From Polaribacter sp. ALD11 (GTDB lineage: Bacteria > Bacteroidota > Bacteroidia > Flavobacteriales > Flavobacteriaceae): 64,000 nt of DNA. The stretch lies in contig NZ_CP025119.1 of NCBI RefSeq assembly GCF_002831685.1, forward strand, positions 1,523,001 to 1,587,000. Reading direction: 5' to 3'. Numbering within the stretch: position 1 is the stretch's first letter; each line of letters starts with the position of its first letter. Positions 17,924 through 25,446 of this stretch are shown here, one piece after another. The notes beneath the pieces are model-generated. The model did not search any database. It had not been told where the DNA came from and saw only the letters and a program-made list of their open reading frames with translations. The translations under genes were made by a program, and so were the position numbers.

Positions 17924-18778
17924 TTACTCTTTATTTAATTGTTCTTTAAATTCTTCTATTCTTACTGCTACTTTTTCTGGTAATTCTGGTGCTTTAAAAT
18001 TGTACTTTTCTAATTCTTTTTGTAAAATTTCTGCTAAAATATATCTAGCTGAATCTTTATCATCCGCAGGAATTACAAACCAAGGCGCATTTTCTTTGGA
18101 AGTTCTGTTTAATAAATCTTCATAACAGAACTGGTATTTGTCCCACAATTTACGTTCTTTTAAGTCATTTGCAGAAAATTTCCAATTCTTTTCTGGAATG
18201 TTTAATCTTCTTAATAATCTATTTTTTTGTTCGTCTTTAGATAGATTTAAGAAGAACTTTAGAACAATGGTTCCGTTTTTTGCTAAATGACTTTCAAAAT
18301 CATTTATTCTATCCATTCTATCATGGTAAAAAGCATCGTCTAAATCTTCTATTTTTTTAATCGTTGGAATATTTTCGCCAAAAACATATTCAGGATGCAC
18401 TCTTGTTACCAGCACATTTTCATAATGGGTTCTATTAAAAACACCAATTTTCCCTTTTGCTGGCAACGCAATATAATGCCTCCACATAAAATCATGCTTC
18501 AACTCTAATTCTGTTGGCACCTTAAAACTATGTACAACAACACCACGAGCATTTACATCTTTAAAAACCTCTCTAATTAAGCTATCCTTACCAGAAGTAT
18601 CCATTCCTTGCAAACAAACCAACACACTATATTTGCCTTCTGCATACATAGTATTTTGTGTTTTACTTAACTTTTTACGAAGTTTTTTTAGCCTCTTATC
18701 GGCATCTTCTAAAACTTCTTTTGTATCAAAATTCTCTAATTTAATGCTGCTTGAAATCTTATATTTCCCTATATCCAT
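17924..18778 (-). CDS. Polyphosphate kinase 2 family (polyphosphate:nucleotide phosphotransferase)
   Basis: A 284-residue PPK2. It has the P-loop GMDTSGKD (58-65), the specificity/lid segment FKVPTELELKHDFMWRHY, and the Walker B region IGVFNRTHYENVLVTRVHPE beginning at residue 111. The overall length and the HSFKVPTELELKHDFMWR motif fit the short, single-domain group that phosphorylates AMP/ADP or other nucleotides from polyphosphate. Cytosolic; it links stored polyphosphate to nucleotide energy charge. It stands alone on the minus strand, divergent from the SOD gene. Confidence 0.92.
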   Translation of the reverse strand: MDIGKYKISSSIKLENFDTKEVLEDADKRLKKLRKKLSKTQNTMYAEGKYSVLVCLQGMDTSGKDSLIREVFKDVNARGVVVHSFKVPTELELKHDFMWRHYIALPAKGKIGVFNRTHYENVLVTRVHPEYVFGENIPTIKKIEDLDDAFYHDRMDRINDFESHLAKNGTIVLKFFLNLSKDEQKNRLLRRLNIPEKNWKFSANDLKERKLWDKYQFCYEDLLNRTSKENAPWFVIPADDKDSARYILAEILQKELEKYNFKAPELPEKVAVRIEEFKEQLNKE

Positions 18779-18879
18779 CCCTCCAATTATTAATCTTTAA
18801 AGATAAAAAAAATATCTTTTTTAATACTATTTTTAGATATTGTTTAACAAAATTTTAAAAAAGAAAAAGATAAAAAAAA

Positions 18880-18915
18880 GTTAACCTAAAAGGAATTTTA
18901 TAGTCCTTACCTTTG
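18880..18915 (+). promoter_or_regulatory. Possible Bacteroidetes-type promoter of the SOD gene
   Basis: A -7 box TACCTTTG (18908-18915) fits TAnnTTTG exactly. A weak upstream element GTTAAC lies at 18880-18885, spacing 22. The -7 box ends 22 bases before the SOD start. Confidence 0.45.
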
Positions 18916-18937
18916 ATAGATTAACTTTAAATATTAA

Positions 18938-19462
18938 ATGATGAAAACCTTAAAAAAATTCGGAATTCTTTTATTCTCAACAATAATCTTAGCCTCTTGT
19001 AGTGTTAACGAAAAAAAAGCTGTTGCTAAAATTGAAGCAAAAAGCGGAAGTAACGTTTCTGGAACTGTCTCTTTTATAGAAAAAGATGGAGTTGTAACCA
19101 TGAAAGCTGAACTTTCTGGTCTTTCTGAAGGAAACCACGCCATTCACATTCACGAAATTGCAGATTGTTCTGCTCCTGACGGAAAATCTGCTGGAGGTCA
19201 TTGGAATCCTACAGAAAAGAATCACGGAAAATGGATGCAAGAACCTTTTCATATTGGTGATATTGGAAATTTAGTAGTAGGTAAAGACGGAACAGGAACC
19301 ATCGAAAGAGAAACTAATTTATGGTCTGTTGGTGGTAAAGACGTAAACAAAAACATTGTTGGGCATGCCATAATTATTCACGAAGGTCCAGATGATTTTA
19401 GTTCTCAACCTTCTGGTGCAGCAGGACCAAGAATTGGTTGTGCCGCAATTATTAGAAAATAA
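18938..19462 (+). CDS. sodC: Cu/Zn superoxide dismutase lipoprotein
   Basis: A 174-residue lipoprotein with lipobox ILAS-C (Cys21). All metal ligands expected for SodC are present: His70, His72, His88, His96, His105, Asp108 and His143, as are the disulfide cysteines Cys77 and Cys168 and the active-site arginine Arg165 in GPRIGC. It converts superoxide to oxygen and peroxide in the periplasm or on the outer surface. Two consecutive ATG codons open the gene; the first is taken. A strong hairpin terminator follows, so it is monocistronic. Confidence 0.95.
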   Translation: MMKTLKKFGILLFSTIILASCSVNEKKAVAKIEAKSGSNVSGTVSFIEKDGVVTMKAELSGLSEGNHAIHIHEIADCSAPDGKSAGGHWNPTEKNHGKWMQEPFHIGDIGNLVVGKDGTGTIERETNLWSVGGKDVNKNIVGHAIIIHEGPDDFSSQPSGAAGPRIGCAAIIRK

Positions 19463-19484
19463 AAATTCTTTAAATAGCGTATAG

Positions 19485-19514
19485 AAAAACCGAGCGAAAG
19501 CTTGGTTTTTTTTT
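19485..19514 (+). terminator. Rho-independent terminator of sodC
   Basis: Stem AAAAACCGAGC / GCTTGGTTTTT with a GAAA tetraloop (19496-19499) followed by a T run to 19514. It ends the sodC transcript. Confidence 0.85.
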
Positions 19515-19654
19515 GTTATAAAACAAGTGTTTTCGCTCTCAGTTTTCTCATTAAAAAATTTAACTTCGCTAACTACTTATATAGGTTATTAAAATAAAGA
19601 CTTATAGTATTAACGTAACCAAAAGCTAAAAATAACTGACTAAGAATAAAAATT

Positions 19655-20179
19655 ATGACTAAAAAAAATATCTACATATTTCTATTCAATGGATTTTCTG
19701 ATTGGGAAATTTCATATTTGACGCCTGAGCTACAGAAAAGCGAAAAAATAGAATTAAAGTATTTTTCAATTGACGGGAAAAGTATAAAATCTATGGGTGG
19801 AATGAATATAACCCCAGAATTTTCAATTGATCAAGTTGACTCAAATCAAGTTTCAGCAATTATACTTCCCGGAGGTACAGCTTGGGAAAACAAATCAATA
19901 AATGGAATAGATGGACTTATTGAAAAATTACATGCCCAAAACAAGGTAATCGGAGCGATTTGCGGAGCGACAACATACCTTGCAGGCAAAGGTTATTTAG
20001 ACAATTTAAATCATACGAGTAATGCTTTGTTTTATCTTCAAAATTTTGCAAAAGACTACAACGGAGCTGATAATTATATAAACGAACTTGCTGTAACCGA
20101 TACCAATTTAATTACTGCGAATGGAATTGGACCAATTGAATTTGCTCGTGAAGTCTTCAAAAAAAATAGAATTACATAG
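19655..20179 (+). CDS. DJ-1/PfpI family protein, C terminus cut by a frameshift in an A8 run
   Basis: The first 174 codons encode a DJ-1/PfpI-fold protein: Glu18 after FNGFSDWE, Cys103 at the nucleophile elbow IGAICGATTY, and LPGGTAWEN. The frame stops at 20177-20179 just after a run of eight adenines (20159-20166). Removing one A continues the protein as IELHSEIDIEKWFQLFKNGI and on to a TAG at 20235-20237; that tail, with KWFQLFKNG, is what I expect at the end of this family. So the gene has either a real frameshift, slippage, or a sequencing error. The active-site region is intact in either case. Probable role: type 1 glutamine-amidotransferase-like or chaperone/deglycase family; substrate unknown. 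Confidence 0.75.
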   Translation: MTKKNIYIFLFNGFSDWEISYLTPELQKSEKIELKYFSIDGKSIKSMGGMNITPEFSIDQVDSNQVSAIILPGGTAWENKSINGIDGLIEKLHAQNKVIGAICGATTYLAGKGYLDNLNHTSNALFYLQNFAKDYNGADNYINELAVTDTNLITANGIGPIEFAREVFKKNRIT

Positions 20180-20332
20180 CGAAATTGATATAGAGAAATG
20201 GTTTCAATTATTTAAAAATGGAATATGGACAGAATAGGACTTATCTGTAACACCATATAAAATTAATTTTTAGTTTTTACCCGCTTAATAAACTCACAAC
20301 CAACTTTAAATAACAACCTCTACAAAAAATAT

Positions 20333-20368
20333 AAAACCCCAAACAAAATAAACTTGTTTGGGGTTTTT
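20333..20368. terminator. Bidirectional terminator between DJ-1 and TlpA genes
   Basis: A 14-base perfect stem AAAACCCCAAACAA / TTGTTTGGGGTTTT (20333-20346 and 20354-20367) with A and T tracts on either side serves the two convergent genes. Confidence 0.9.
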
Positions 20369-20397
20369 AATATTCAAAACAAAGAATATTCTATTCT

Positions 20398-20922
20398 TTA
20401 TTGTTTTAAAAAGGTTTGTAATTCTACCTCTAAAGTTTCATACGTAAAAGATTCCTCGTAAAACGTACGTTTGTTAGTATTGTAAATTAAGGTTGCTGGT
20501 ATGGCTCCAGACCAATTTTTATCGATTGCTTTAATCCAAATATCTTCATTTACATCATCTAACAAAACTACTTTAGATTGTATATTTTTCTTGATTATAA
20601 AAGGAATTAATTTACGCTCTACTTGCTTCGGAAAATCTAAACTCACCAATAACACTACTACATCTTTAGAAGCATATTCTTTATGTAACTTTTCAAAAGC
20701 TGGCAACTCTTTAACACAAGGTGCACACCAAGTTGCCCAAAAATTAACAACATAGGTTTTGCCATCATTTTTTTCTAGCAAAGGCTTTAACTCATTATAA
20801 GTATATGTTTTTATGCTAATTTCTGAAGTATTTACTGCTTGTTTTTCATTTTTAGCAACTTCTTTTTTACAAGAAACAATTCCTAAAAAAATAAGACAGA
20901 GAAGAATTGATTTTAATTTCAT
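20398..20922 (-). CDS. TlpA/ResA-like thioredoxin-fold lipoprotein
   Basis: A 174-residue lipoprotein with lipobox GIVS-C (Cys18). The thioredoxin domain has NFWATWCAPCVKELPAFEKL with redox Cys66 and Cys69, and the cis-proline loop IPATLIYN. Enzymes of this type reduce or exchange disulfides in the periplasm, for example in cytochrome c maturation or antioxidant repair. The specific partner is unknown; no cytochrome maturation genes are nearby. Confidence 0.88.
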   Translation of the reverse strand: MKLKSILLCLIFLGIVSCKKEVAKNEKQAVNTSEISIKTYTYNELKPLLEKNDGKTYVVNFWATWCAPCVKELPAFEKLHKEYASKDVVVLLVSLDFPKQVERKLIPFIIKKNIQSKVVLLDDVNEDIWIKAIDKNWSGAIPATLIYNTNKRTFYEESFTYETLEVELQTFLKQ

Positions 20923-21008
20923 TTTATAAAATTAGATATTAATTAAGTAATTAACTGATTCTAAAAAACCTATTGATAATTATTTAGTAAGGTTTTTACA
21001 CTTAACTA

Positions 21009-21791
21009 TTAGCAAAAAATATCATTCAATATTTTCGCCAAACGAATTCCTCCTATTTGTAACTGATCTCTAACAATACCAAAATGATCGTACGAATACC
21101 TGTAGCTTAACTTATCACCAGCTTTTACAGAATTGTACACCTTTTTTGTTACTTCATGAACCTCATCTACCCATTCCACTAAAGTTCCTGCTTCAATAGC
21201 TTCAATTTGTTTTTTAGATAAATCTTTCGCGTTGTCTGCCAATTCTAGGTACCCCATATTCCATGCTTCAATCATTTTTGTATCCCAAACAGCATGTAAA
21301 TTGGTTCCTTTACCAAACCACTGAACTTGTATCGAATTACCACCTTTATCTTCTCTTTGCCCAATGTGCATCGGTTGATGTAAATCTCCTACAAAGTGAA
21401 CTAACATTTTTAAATGAAAAGATTTATCTTCATCTGAACTGTTTTTGTCTTTTAAAACTTCGATACATTTATTAATTGCTGTAACAACATCTCCTTTTGG
21501 GTTTTTCGCTGCATCTGCATAAGACTCATCGATATTCATATTCACATAATGCCAAGAAGAATATTTTCTATACGCTTTGTCTGACTTTATTTCGTCTGCA
21601 AACGTAGACACAAATGCTAAACTTTGCCCTTTTAATAGTTTATCTATTTTTCGTTTTGCTTTTTTCTTTAAATGATTTTCAGCAATTTTACCCGTTGCTC
21701 TATGTCCGTTTTGCCCCCAAAAAACGACCTCTTCTGTTGTTGGTTTCGCTACAAAAAAGAAAGATATCAATAAAAGTAATTTAAGTTTCAT
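21009..21791 (-). CDS. S1/P1 family nuclease
   Basis: A 260-residue secreted zinc nuclease. After the signal peptide the sequence WGQNGHRATGKIAENHL supplies the N-terminal Trp and first His ligands. Further zinc ligands are in SFADEI-type FVSTFADEIK, the YSSWHYVNM segment, MLVHFVGDLHQPMHIGQ and GTNLHAVWDTKMIE, all standard for the three-zinc S1/P1 site. It degrades single-stranded DNA and RNA outside the cytoplasm, probably for phosphate or nucleotide scavenging. The start gives a signal peptide MKLKLLLLISFFFVAK, then a somewhat long spacer before the conserved Trp. Confidence 0.92.
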   Translation of the reverse strand: MKLKLLLLISFFFVAKPTTEEVVFWGQNGHRATGKIAENHLKKKAKRKIDKLLKGQSLAFVSTFADEIKSDKAYRKYSSWHYVNMNIDESYADAAKNPKGDVVTAINKCIEVLKDKNSSDEDKSFHLKMLVHFVGDLHQPMHIGQREDKGGNSIQVQWFGKGTNLHAVWDTKMIEAWNMGYLELADNAKDLSKKQIEAIEAGTLVEWVDEVHEVTKKVYNSVKAGDKLSYRYSYDHFGIVRDQLQIGGIRLAKILNDIFC

Positions 21792-21845
21792 CTGTGATAT
21801 TTTATATAAGTTGCTGCGAAGTTATAAAAAATAAATGTCAAATTA

Positions 21846-21878
21846 TTTGGAAATCAGTAAAATGATTCGATATATTTG
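21846..21878 (+). promoter_or_regulatory. Bacteroidetes-type promoter of the SPFH cluster
   Basis: TTTG at 21846-21849 and TATATTTG at 21871-21878, spacing 21, fit the Bacteroidetes primary sigma consensus TTTG-N19-21-TAnnTTTG. It is 35 bases upstream of the SPFH start. Confidence 0.6.
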
Positions 21879-21913
21879 TGATATCAATTTAATATCAAAC
21901 TAAACCAATTATA

Positions 21914-22774
21914 ATGAAATCAGAAAAAATAATCAAACCAGCTAACGGGTATTTAATGTTAGTAATTGTGCTTATCTTATTTTTTGGAAGTATCGTTTTT
22001 TCTATTCAACAAGAAAATCCAATTTATATCTTAATTACAGTCATTAGTTTTATCGGCTTTTTCGGCTTTATTTTAGTGAATCCCAATACCTCTAAAGTTG
22101 TTTTATTATTCGGAAAATATGTAGGAACCATTAAAGAGAATGGTTTGTATTGGGCAAATCCTTTTTTTAGAAAGAAAGCAATTTCTTTAAGAGCAAGTAA
22201 TTTTGATAGTGAACGTTTAAAAGTAAATGATAAGTTAGGAAACCCTATTATGATTTCTACTATTTTAGTTTGGCGGGTTACAGACACCTACAAAGCTGCT
22301 TTTGATGTAGATAATTATGAAAACTTTGTACGTGTACAAACGGATGCTGCTGTTAGAAAATTAGCAAGTATGTATCCTTATGATAATTTTGCAGATGAAG
22401 GTCATGATGAAGATATTACTCTACGTTCTAGCGTAAATGAAGTCTCTGAGGCCTTAGAAAAGGAAATTGACGAGCGTTTAACCATTGCAGGAATTGAAGT
22501 TTTAGAAGCAAGAATTGGTTATTTAGCATATGCGAACGAAATTGCTTCTGCTATGTTGAAAAGACAACAAGCTACTGCAATTGTTGCCGCAAGACATAAA
22601 ATTGTACAAGGTGCTGTTGAAATGGTAGAAATGGCTTTATATGAATTAAACAAAAGACAAATTGTAGAGTTAGATGATGAACGTAAAGCTGCAATGGTTA
22701 GTAATTTACTGGTTATTTTATGTGGAGATAAAGAAGCTTCTCCTATTGTAAATGCAGGAACTTTAAGCCATTAA
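21914..22774 (+). CDS. SPFH/band-7 (stomatin/flotillin-like) membrane protein
   Basis: A 286-residue protein. Two hydrophobic segments occupy about residues 13-60. The SPFH domain follows: NPNTSKVVLLFGKYVGTIKE, GLYWANPFFRKKAISLR, then the long domain with AIVAARHKIVQGAVEMVEMA near the end. It would form oligomeric scaffolds on the inner membrane. It is the first gene of a five-gene run (DUF4177, a membrane PH-like protein, an alpha/beta hydrolase, an Arc-type protein) with gaps of 1-42 bases or overlaps, so the products probably act together. In similar Bacteroidetes proteins a role in membrane stress or proteolysis control has been suggested; here this is inference. Confidence 0.9.
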   Translation: MKSEKIIKPANGYLMLVIVLILFFGSIVFSIQQENPIYILITVISFIGFFGFILVNPNTSKVVLLFGKYVGTIKENGLYWANPFFRKKAISLRASNFDSERLKVNDKLGNPIMISTILVWRVTDTYKAAFDVDNYENFVRVQTDAAVRKLASMYPYDNFADEGHDEDITLRSSVNEVSEALEKEIDERLTIAGIEVLEARIGYLAYANEIASAMLKRQQATAIVAARHKIVQGAVEMVEMALYELNKRQIVELDDERKAAMVSNLLVILCGDKEASPIVNAGTLSH

Positions 22775-22816
22775 ATTAATAAAAACCTCTAAGCTTAAAA
22801 ACTAAAACATAGATAA

Positions 22817-22975
22817 ATGAAAGAATATAAAGTAGTACAACCAAAATTAGGATTTAGAAATCGTTTTCAAAATTTTGAAGACTTATTAAACCTTTACGCA
22901 AGAGAAGGTTGGCGTGTTGTTGATGTTCACCAAGGTTGGTCTGCAGTTATTCTAGAAAGAAATAAAAATAGATAA
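22817..22975 (+). CDS. DUF4177-like 52-residue protein
   Basis: A 52-codon gene missed by length cut-offs. The product begins MKEYKVVQPKLGFRNRFQNF and contains YAREGWRVVDVHQGW, the E-GW-V-V pattern of DUF4177 (also seen in SPFH-linked small proteins). It is soluble, mixed alpha/beta. The stop is followed one base later by the next ATG, so it is translated as part of the SPFH operon. Function unknown; a small adaptor for the SPFH scaffold is possible. Confidence 0.8.
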   Translation: MKEYKVVQPKLGFRNRFQNFEDLLNLYAREGWRVVDVHQGWSAVILERNKNR

Positions 22976-22976
22976 A

Positions 22977-23477
22977 ATGAAAGTTTTTAAAGAAGAACAA
23001 CGTTTTACACAAACTTGGTTAATCGTTCTTTTAGCGGTTAGTATAATTGTACCTATTACAGTTGTGGTTAAAAAGTATTTAGAAGAAAATTCGAATTTGT
23101 CTACTACTAAATTTGTGCTGACTTTAACAGGGATTTTAGTTTCTGTTGCTATTATTTTTTCCTTTAAACTGATAACTAGAATTGATGAAAAAGGCATTCA
23201 CTATCAGTTTTTTCCTTTTCATTTTTCCTTAAAAACAATTTCTTGGAATGAAATTTCGAAAGTAGGTATTAGAACTTATCTTCCTATTAGTGAGTTTGGT
23301 GGTTGGGGATTAAGAGGTGGCTTTTTTTTCAATAAAGGAAAAGAAAAAGCAGTAAATGTTTCTGGTGATATTGGTATTCAACTGGTGCTTAAGAATGGAG
23401 AGAAATTATTAATTGGAACACAGAAAAAACAAGAAGCAACCAGTGTTTTAAATACGTACAAAAAGAAAATAGTATGA
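22977..23477 (+). CDS. Two-helix membrane protein with PH-like domain (DUF6141-like)
   Basis: A 166-residue protein starting MKVFKEEQRFTQTWLIVLL, with transmembrane segments at about residues 13-32 and 46-65. The rest is a beta-rich domain (IDEKGIHYQFFPFHFSLKTI, then GWGLRGGFFFNKGKEKAVNV), which looks like the bacterial PH-like fold and resembles DUF6141 from recall. It is the third gene of the SPFH operon and overlaps the following hydrolase by 4 bases, implying translational coupling. Function unknown. Confidence 0.7.
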   Translation: MKVFKEEQRFTQTWLIVLLAVSIIVPITVVVKKYLEENSNLSTTKFVLTLTGILVSVAIIFSFKLITRIDEKGIHYQFFPFHFSLKTISWNEISKVGIRTYLPISEFGGWGLRGGFFFNKGKEKAVNVSGDIGIQLVLKNGEKLLIGTQKKQEATSVLNTYKKKIV

Positions 23478-24397
23478 CTAGAATTATAATCTATTTCGTT
23501 ATTTATTTATTCGGAATTTCAGTTGCTATCGCACAAGTGAAGTCCGAAGAAATTATAATACATAATGAAGCAATTGAATTACCTGGAACACTAACCTTTT
23601 CTAAAGAAAACACGCCTTTAATTATCTGGGTTCATGGTTCTGGCCCTGTGGATAGAAACGGGAATCAGCCAGCACAAAACGTAAAAGCAAATTATATTAA
23701 ACAATTTAGAGATGCAGTAAATAAAGAAAATATTGCCTTTTTTAGTTATGATAAAAGAACAGCAAATAAAAACAATCAAGATTTTTTAAAAGATACTAAA
23801 GTAAGAGATTTTGCTTTTGATCTAGAAAAAGTTGTTCATCATTTTCATAATGAAAAACGTTTTTCTGAAATCATATTAATTGGTCATAGTCAGGGTTCTT
23901 TAATTGCAATGTTAGCTCCAAAAAATGCAGACAAATACATTTCTCTTGCTGGCGCAGGTGAAACCATAGACAAAACAATTGTAAAACAAATTAGTAAAAA
24001 CAACCCTACTTTAGGTGAAGCCGCACAACAACAATTTGATACGTTAAGAATTAAAGGAAAAATTGAAGTTATACATCCGTTTTTAATGAGCGTGTTTGCA
24101 AAACAAAATCAGCCATTTTTATATTCTTGGATGCAACTGAACCCTTTAGAAGAAATAAAAAAACTAACAATTCCTATTTTAATTATAAATGGTGATAAAG
24201 ATTTACAAGTAAAAATTGAAGATGCCAAAGCACTACACGCTGTAAATAAAAATTCTAGATTAGCTATTATAGAAAACATGAATCATGTTTTAAAAGAGAT
24301 TCAAAAAGAGGAAGATAATTTAAAATCTTACTATTCATCAGAATTCCCAATTTCAGAAAAACTAATTGAAGCAATTGTTCAATTTGTAAAAAAATAA
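23474..24397 (+). CDS. Alpha/beta hydrolase with signal peptide
   Basis: A 307-residue hydrolase. Residues 1-20 form a signal peptide (cleavage near AIAQ). Catalytic features: oxyanion-loop HGSGP (54-58), nucleophile elbow GHSQGS with Ser139, an Asp in LIINGDKDLQV and the final His in MNHVLKE. It belongs to the serine aminopeptidase/BAAT-like group and acts outside the cytoplasm on an unknown ester or amide. It overlaps the preceding gene by 4 bases and ends 1 base before the Arc-type gene, placing it firmly in the SPFH operon. Confidence 0.88.
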   Translation: MTRIIIYFVIYLFGISVAIAQVKSEEIIIHNEAIELPGTLTFSKENTPLIIWVHGSGPVDRNGNQPAQNVKANYIKQFRDAVNKENIAFFSYDKRTANKNNQDFLKDTKVRDFAFDLEKVVHHFHNEKRFSEIILIGHSQGSLIAMLAPKNADKYISLAGAGETIDKTIVKQISKNNPTLGEAAQQQFDTLRIKGKIEVIHPFLMSVFAKQNQPFLYSWMQLNPLEEIKKLTIPILIINGDKDLQVKIEDAKALHAVNKNSRLAIIENMNHVLKEIQKEEDNLKSYYSSEFPISEKLIEAIVQFVKK

Positions 24398-24398
24398 A

Positions 24399-24563
24399 AT
24401 GGCAAAAAAGAAAGCTTTCGCATTGCGAGTTAATGAAGATATGATAAAAGCCATCGAAAAATGGGCTGCAGATGAGTTTCGTTCTACAAACGGACAAATA
24501 GAATGGATGTTAATGCAGGCATTAAAAGATGCAAAAAGAGAACCTAAAAAGAAAGAAGAGTAA
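24399..24563 (+). CDS. Arc/MetJ-type ribbon-helix-helix small protein
   Basis: A 54-residue protein too short for most gene callers. MAKKKAFALRVNEDMIKAIE gives the beta strand and first helix of a ribbon-helix-helix, and EFRSTNGQIEWMLMQALKDA gives the second helix, matching Arc-like DNA-binding domains. The basic tail REPKKKEE is extra. It follows the hydrolase stop by 1 base. As the last gene of the SPFH operon it may autoregulate the cluster; that is inference. Its start ATG overlaps none of the neighbours. Confidence 0.82.
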   Translation: MAKKKAFALRVNEDMIKAIEKWAADEFRSTNGQIEWMLMQALKDAKREPKKKEE

Positions 24564-24572
24564 TACTAAAGG

Positions 24573-24637
24573 TGTCATTGCGAGGCACGAAGCAATCTTT
24601 CAATTAACAAGCAGATTACTTCATACTTCGCAATGAC
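24573..24637. repeat. Full GTCATTGCGAGG-type palindromic repeat
   Basis: A 65-base imperfect palindrome directly after the Arc gene. Outer arms GTCATTGCGA (24573-24582) and TCGCAATGAC (24628-24637) pair perfectly. Inner arms GAAGCAATC (24589-24597) and GATTACTTC (24614-24622) pair with one G-T wobble. Related copies are at 16333-16363 and 46508-46579. It is GC-richer than its surroundings and lies before a terminator. Confidence 0.8.
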
Positions 24638-24660
24638 AAAATAGAATATTGTTAAAAAAA

Positions 24661-24690
24661 AACGTTCAATTTTTATTGAGCGTTTTCTAT
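24661..24690 (+). terminator. Terminator of the SPFH operon
   Basis: Stem AACGTTCAAT (24661-24670) / ATTGAGCGTT (24675-24684) with loop TTTT and a T-rich tail. One G-T wobble in the stem. Confidence 0.8.
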
Positions 24691-24763
24691 TTTGTATCTT
24701 GTTCGCCATTAATAAAAATCAACAAACTTATTCGAATAAAAATCTATTGAACTAATTAAAAAT

Positions 24764-25444
24764 ATGCGTAAAATAATTCTATTACTTTGCTTGAGTTTTA
24801 TTATAAATAAAACTCAAGCTCAAAAATCTGCTGAAGACCAACTAGGTACTTGGTACATGTATAATGGTTCACATAAATTATCTAAAAAATATGCACTTAA
24901 AACAATGGCTCATTTTAGATATTATGAACTAACAAGCAAATTTCAACAAGAAATTTACAGATTAGGTGTAAATTACACCTTCAACCAAAAAACCAATTTA
25001 ACACTTGGTTTAAGTTATGCTACAGGAGATTTAGAATATGATGCTTCTTCTAAGAACCTATATGAATCTCGCTTTTATGAAGATTTAAACTTGAAATCTA
25101 ATTGGGGTGAATTTACAGGGAAACATCGCATTCGATTAGAACAACGTTTTATTCATAAAAACGGAAATACAGATCAGTTTGTAAATTGGGTTCGTTATAA
25201 TTTAAATGTTGGTTATCCGCTTTCTAATACCTGGAGTGTTTATGCTTTTAATGAATTATTCTTGCACTTGAATCAATCTAAAAGGTTTGCTCAAAATTGG
25301 ACTGGTGCAGGTTTTTTATACAAACTGAATAATGCCATCAAATTAAAAGCAGGTTATTTTCAAATTAAAACACCAAACCTAATTCTAAAAAGATTACAAT
25401 TAGGTATTATTGTAAATACAAATTTTACTAAAAAAACAATTTAA
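24764..25444 (+). CDS. DUF2490 outer-membrane protein
   Basis: A 226-residue protein with signal peptide (MRKIILLLCLSFIINKTQAQ) and a beta-barrel-like mature part: GTWYMYNGSHKLSKKYALKT, then repeated amphipathic strands with RIRLEQRF and YNLNVGYPLSNTWSVYAFNE. This fits DUF2490, a predicted outer-membrane barrel found mostly in Bacteroidetes. The function is unknown. It ends 2 bases before the DUF819 start, so the two are almost certainly co-transcribed. Confidence 0.85.
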   Translation: MRKIILLLCLSFIINKTQAQKSAEDQLGTWYMYNGSHKLSKKYALKTMAHFRYYELTSKFQQEIYRLGVNYTFNQKTNLTLGLSYATGDLEYDASSKNLYESRFYEDLNLKSNWGEFTGKHRIRLEQRFIHKNGNTDQFVNWVRYNLNVGYPLSNTWSVYAFNELFLHLNQSKRFAQNWTGAGFLYKLNNAIKLKAGYFQIKTPNLILKRLQLGIIVNTNFTKKTI

Positions 25445-25446
25445 CT

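Noticed and set aside
19495..19620. Possible small gene between sodC and the DJ-1 gene
   Set aside because: Only a terminator and AT-rich spacer are present; no frame with a start exceeds a few dozen codons.
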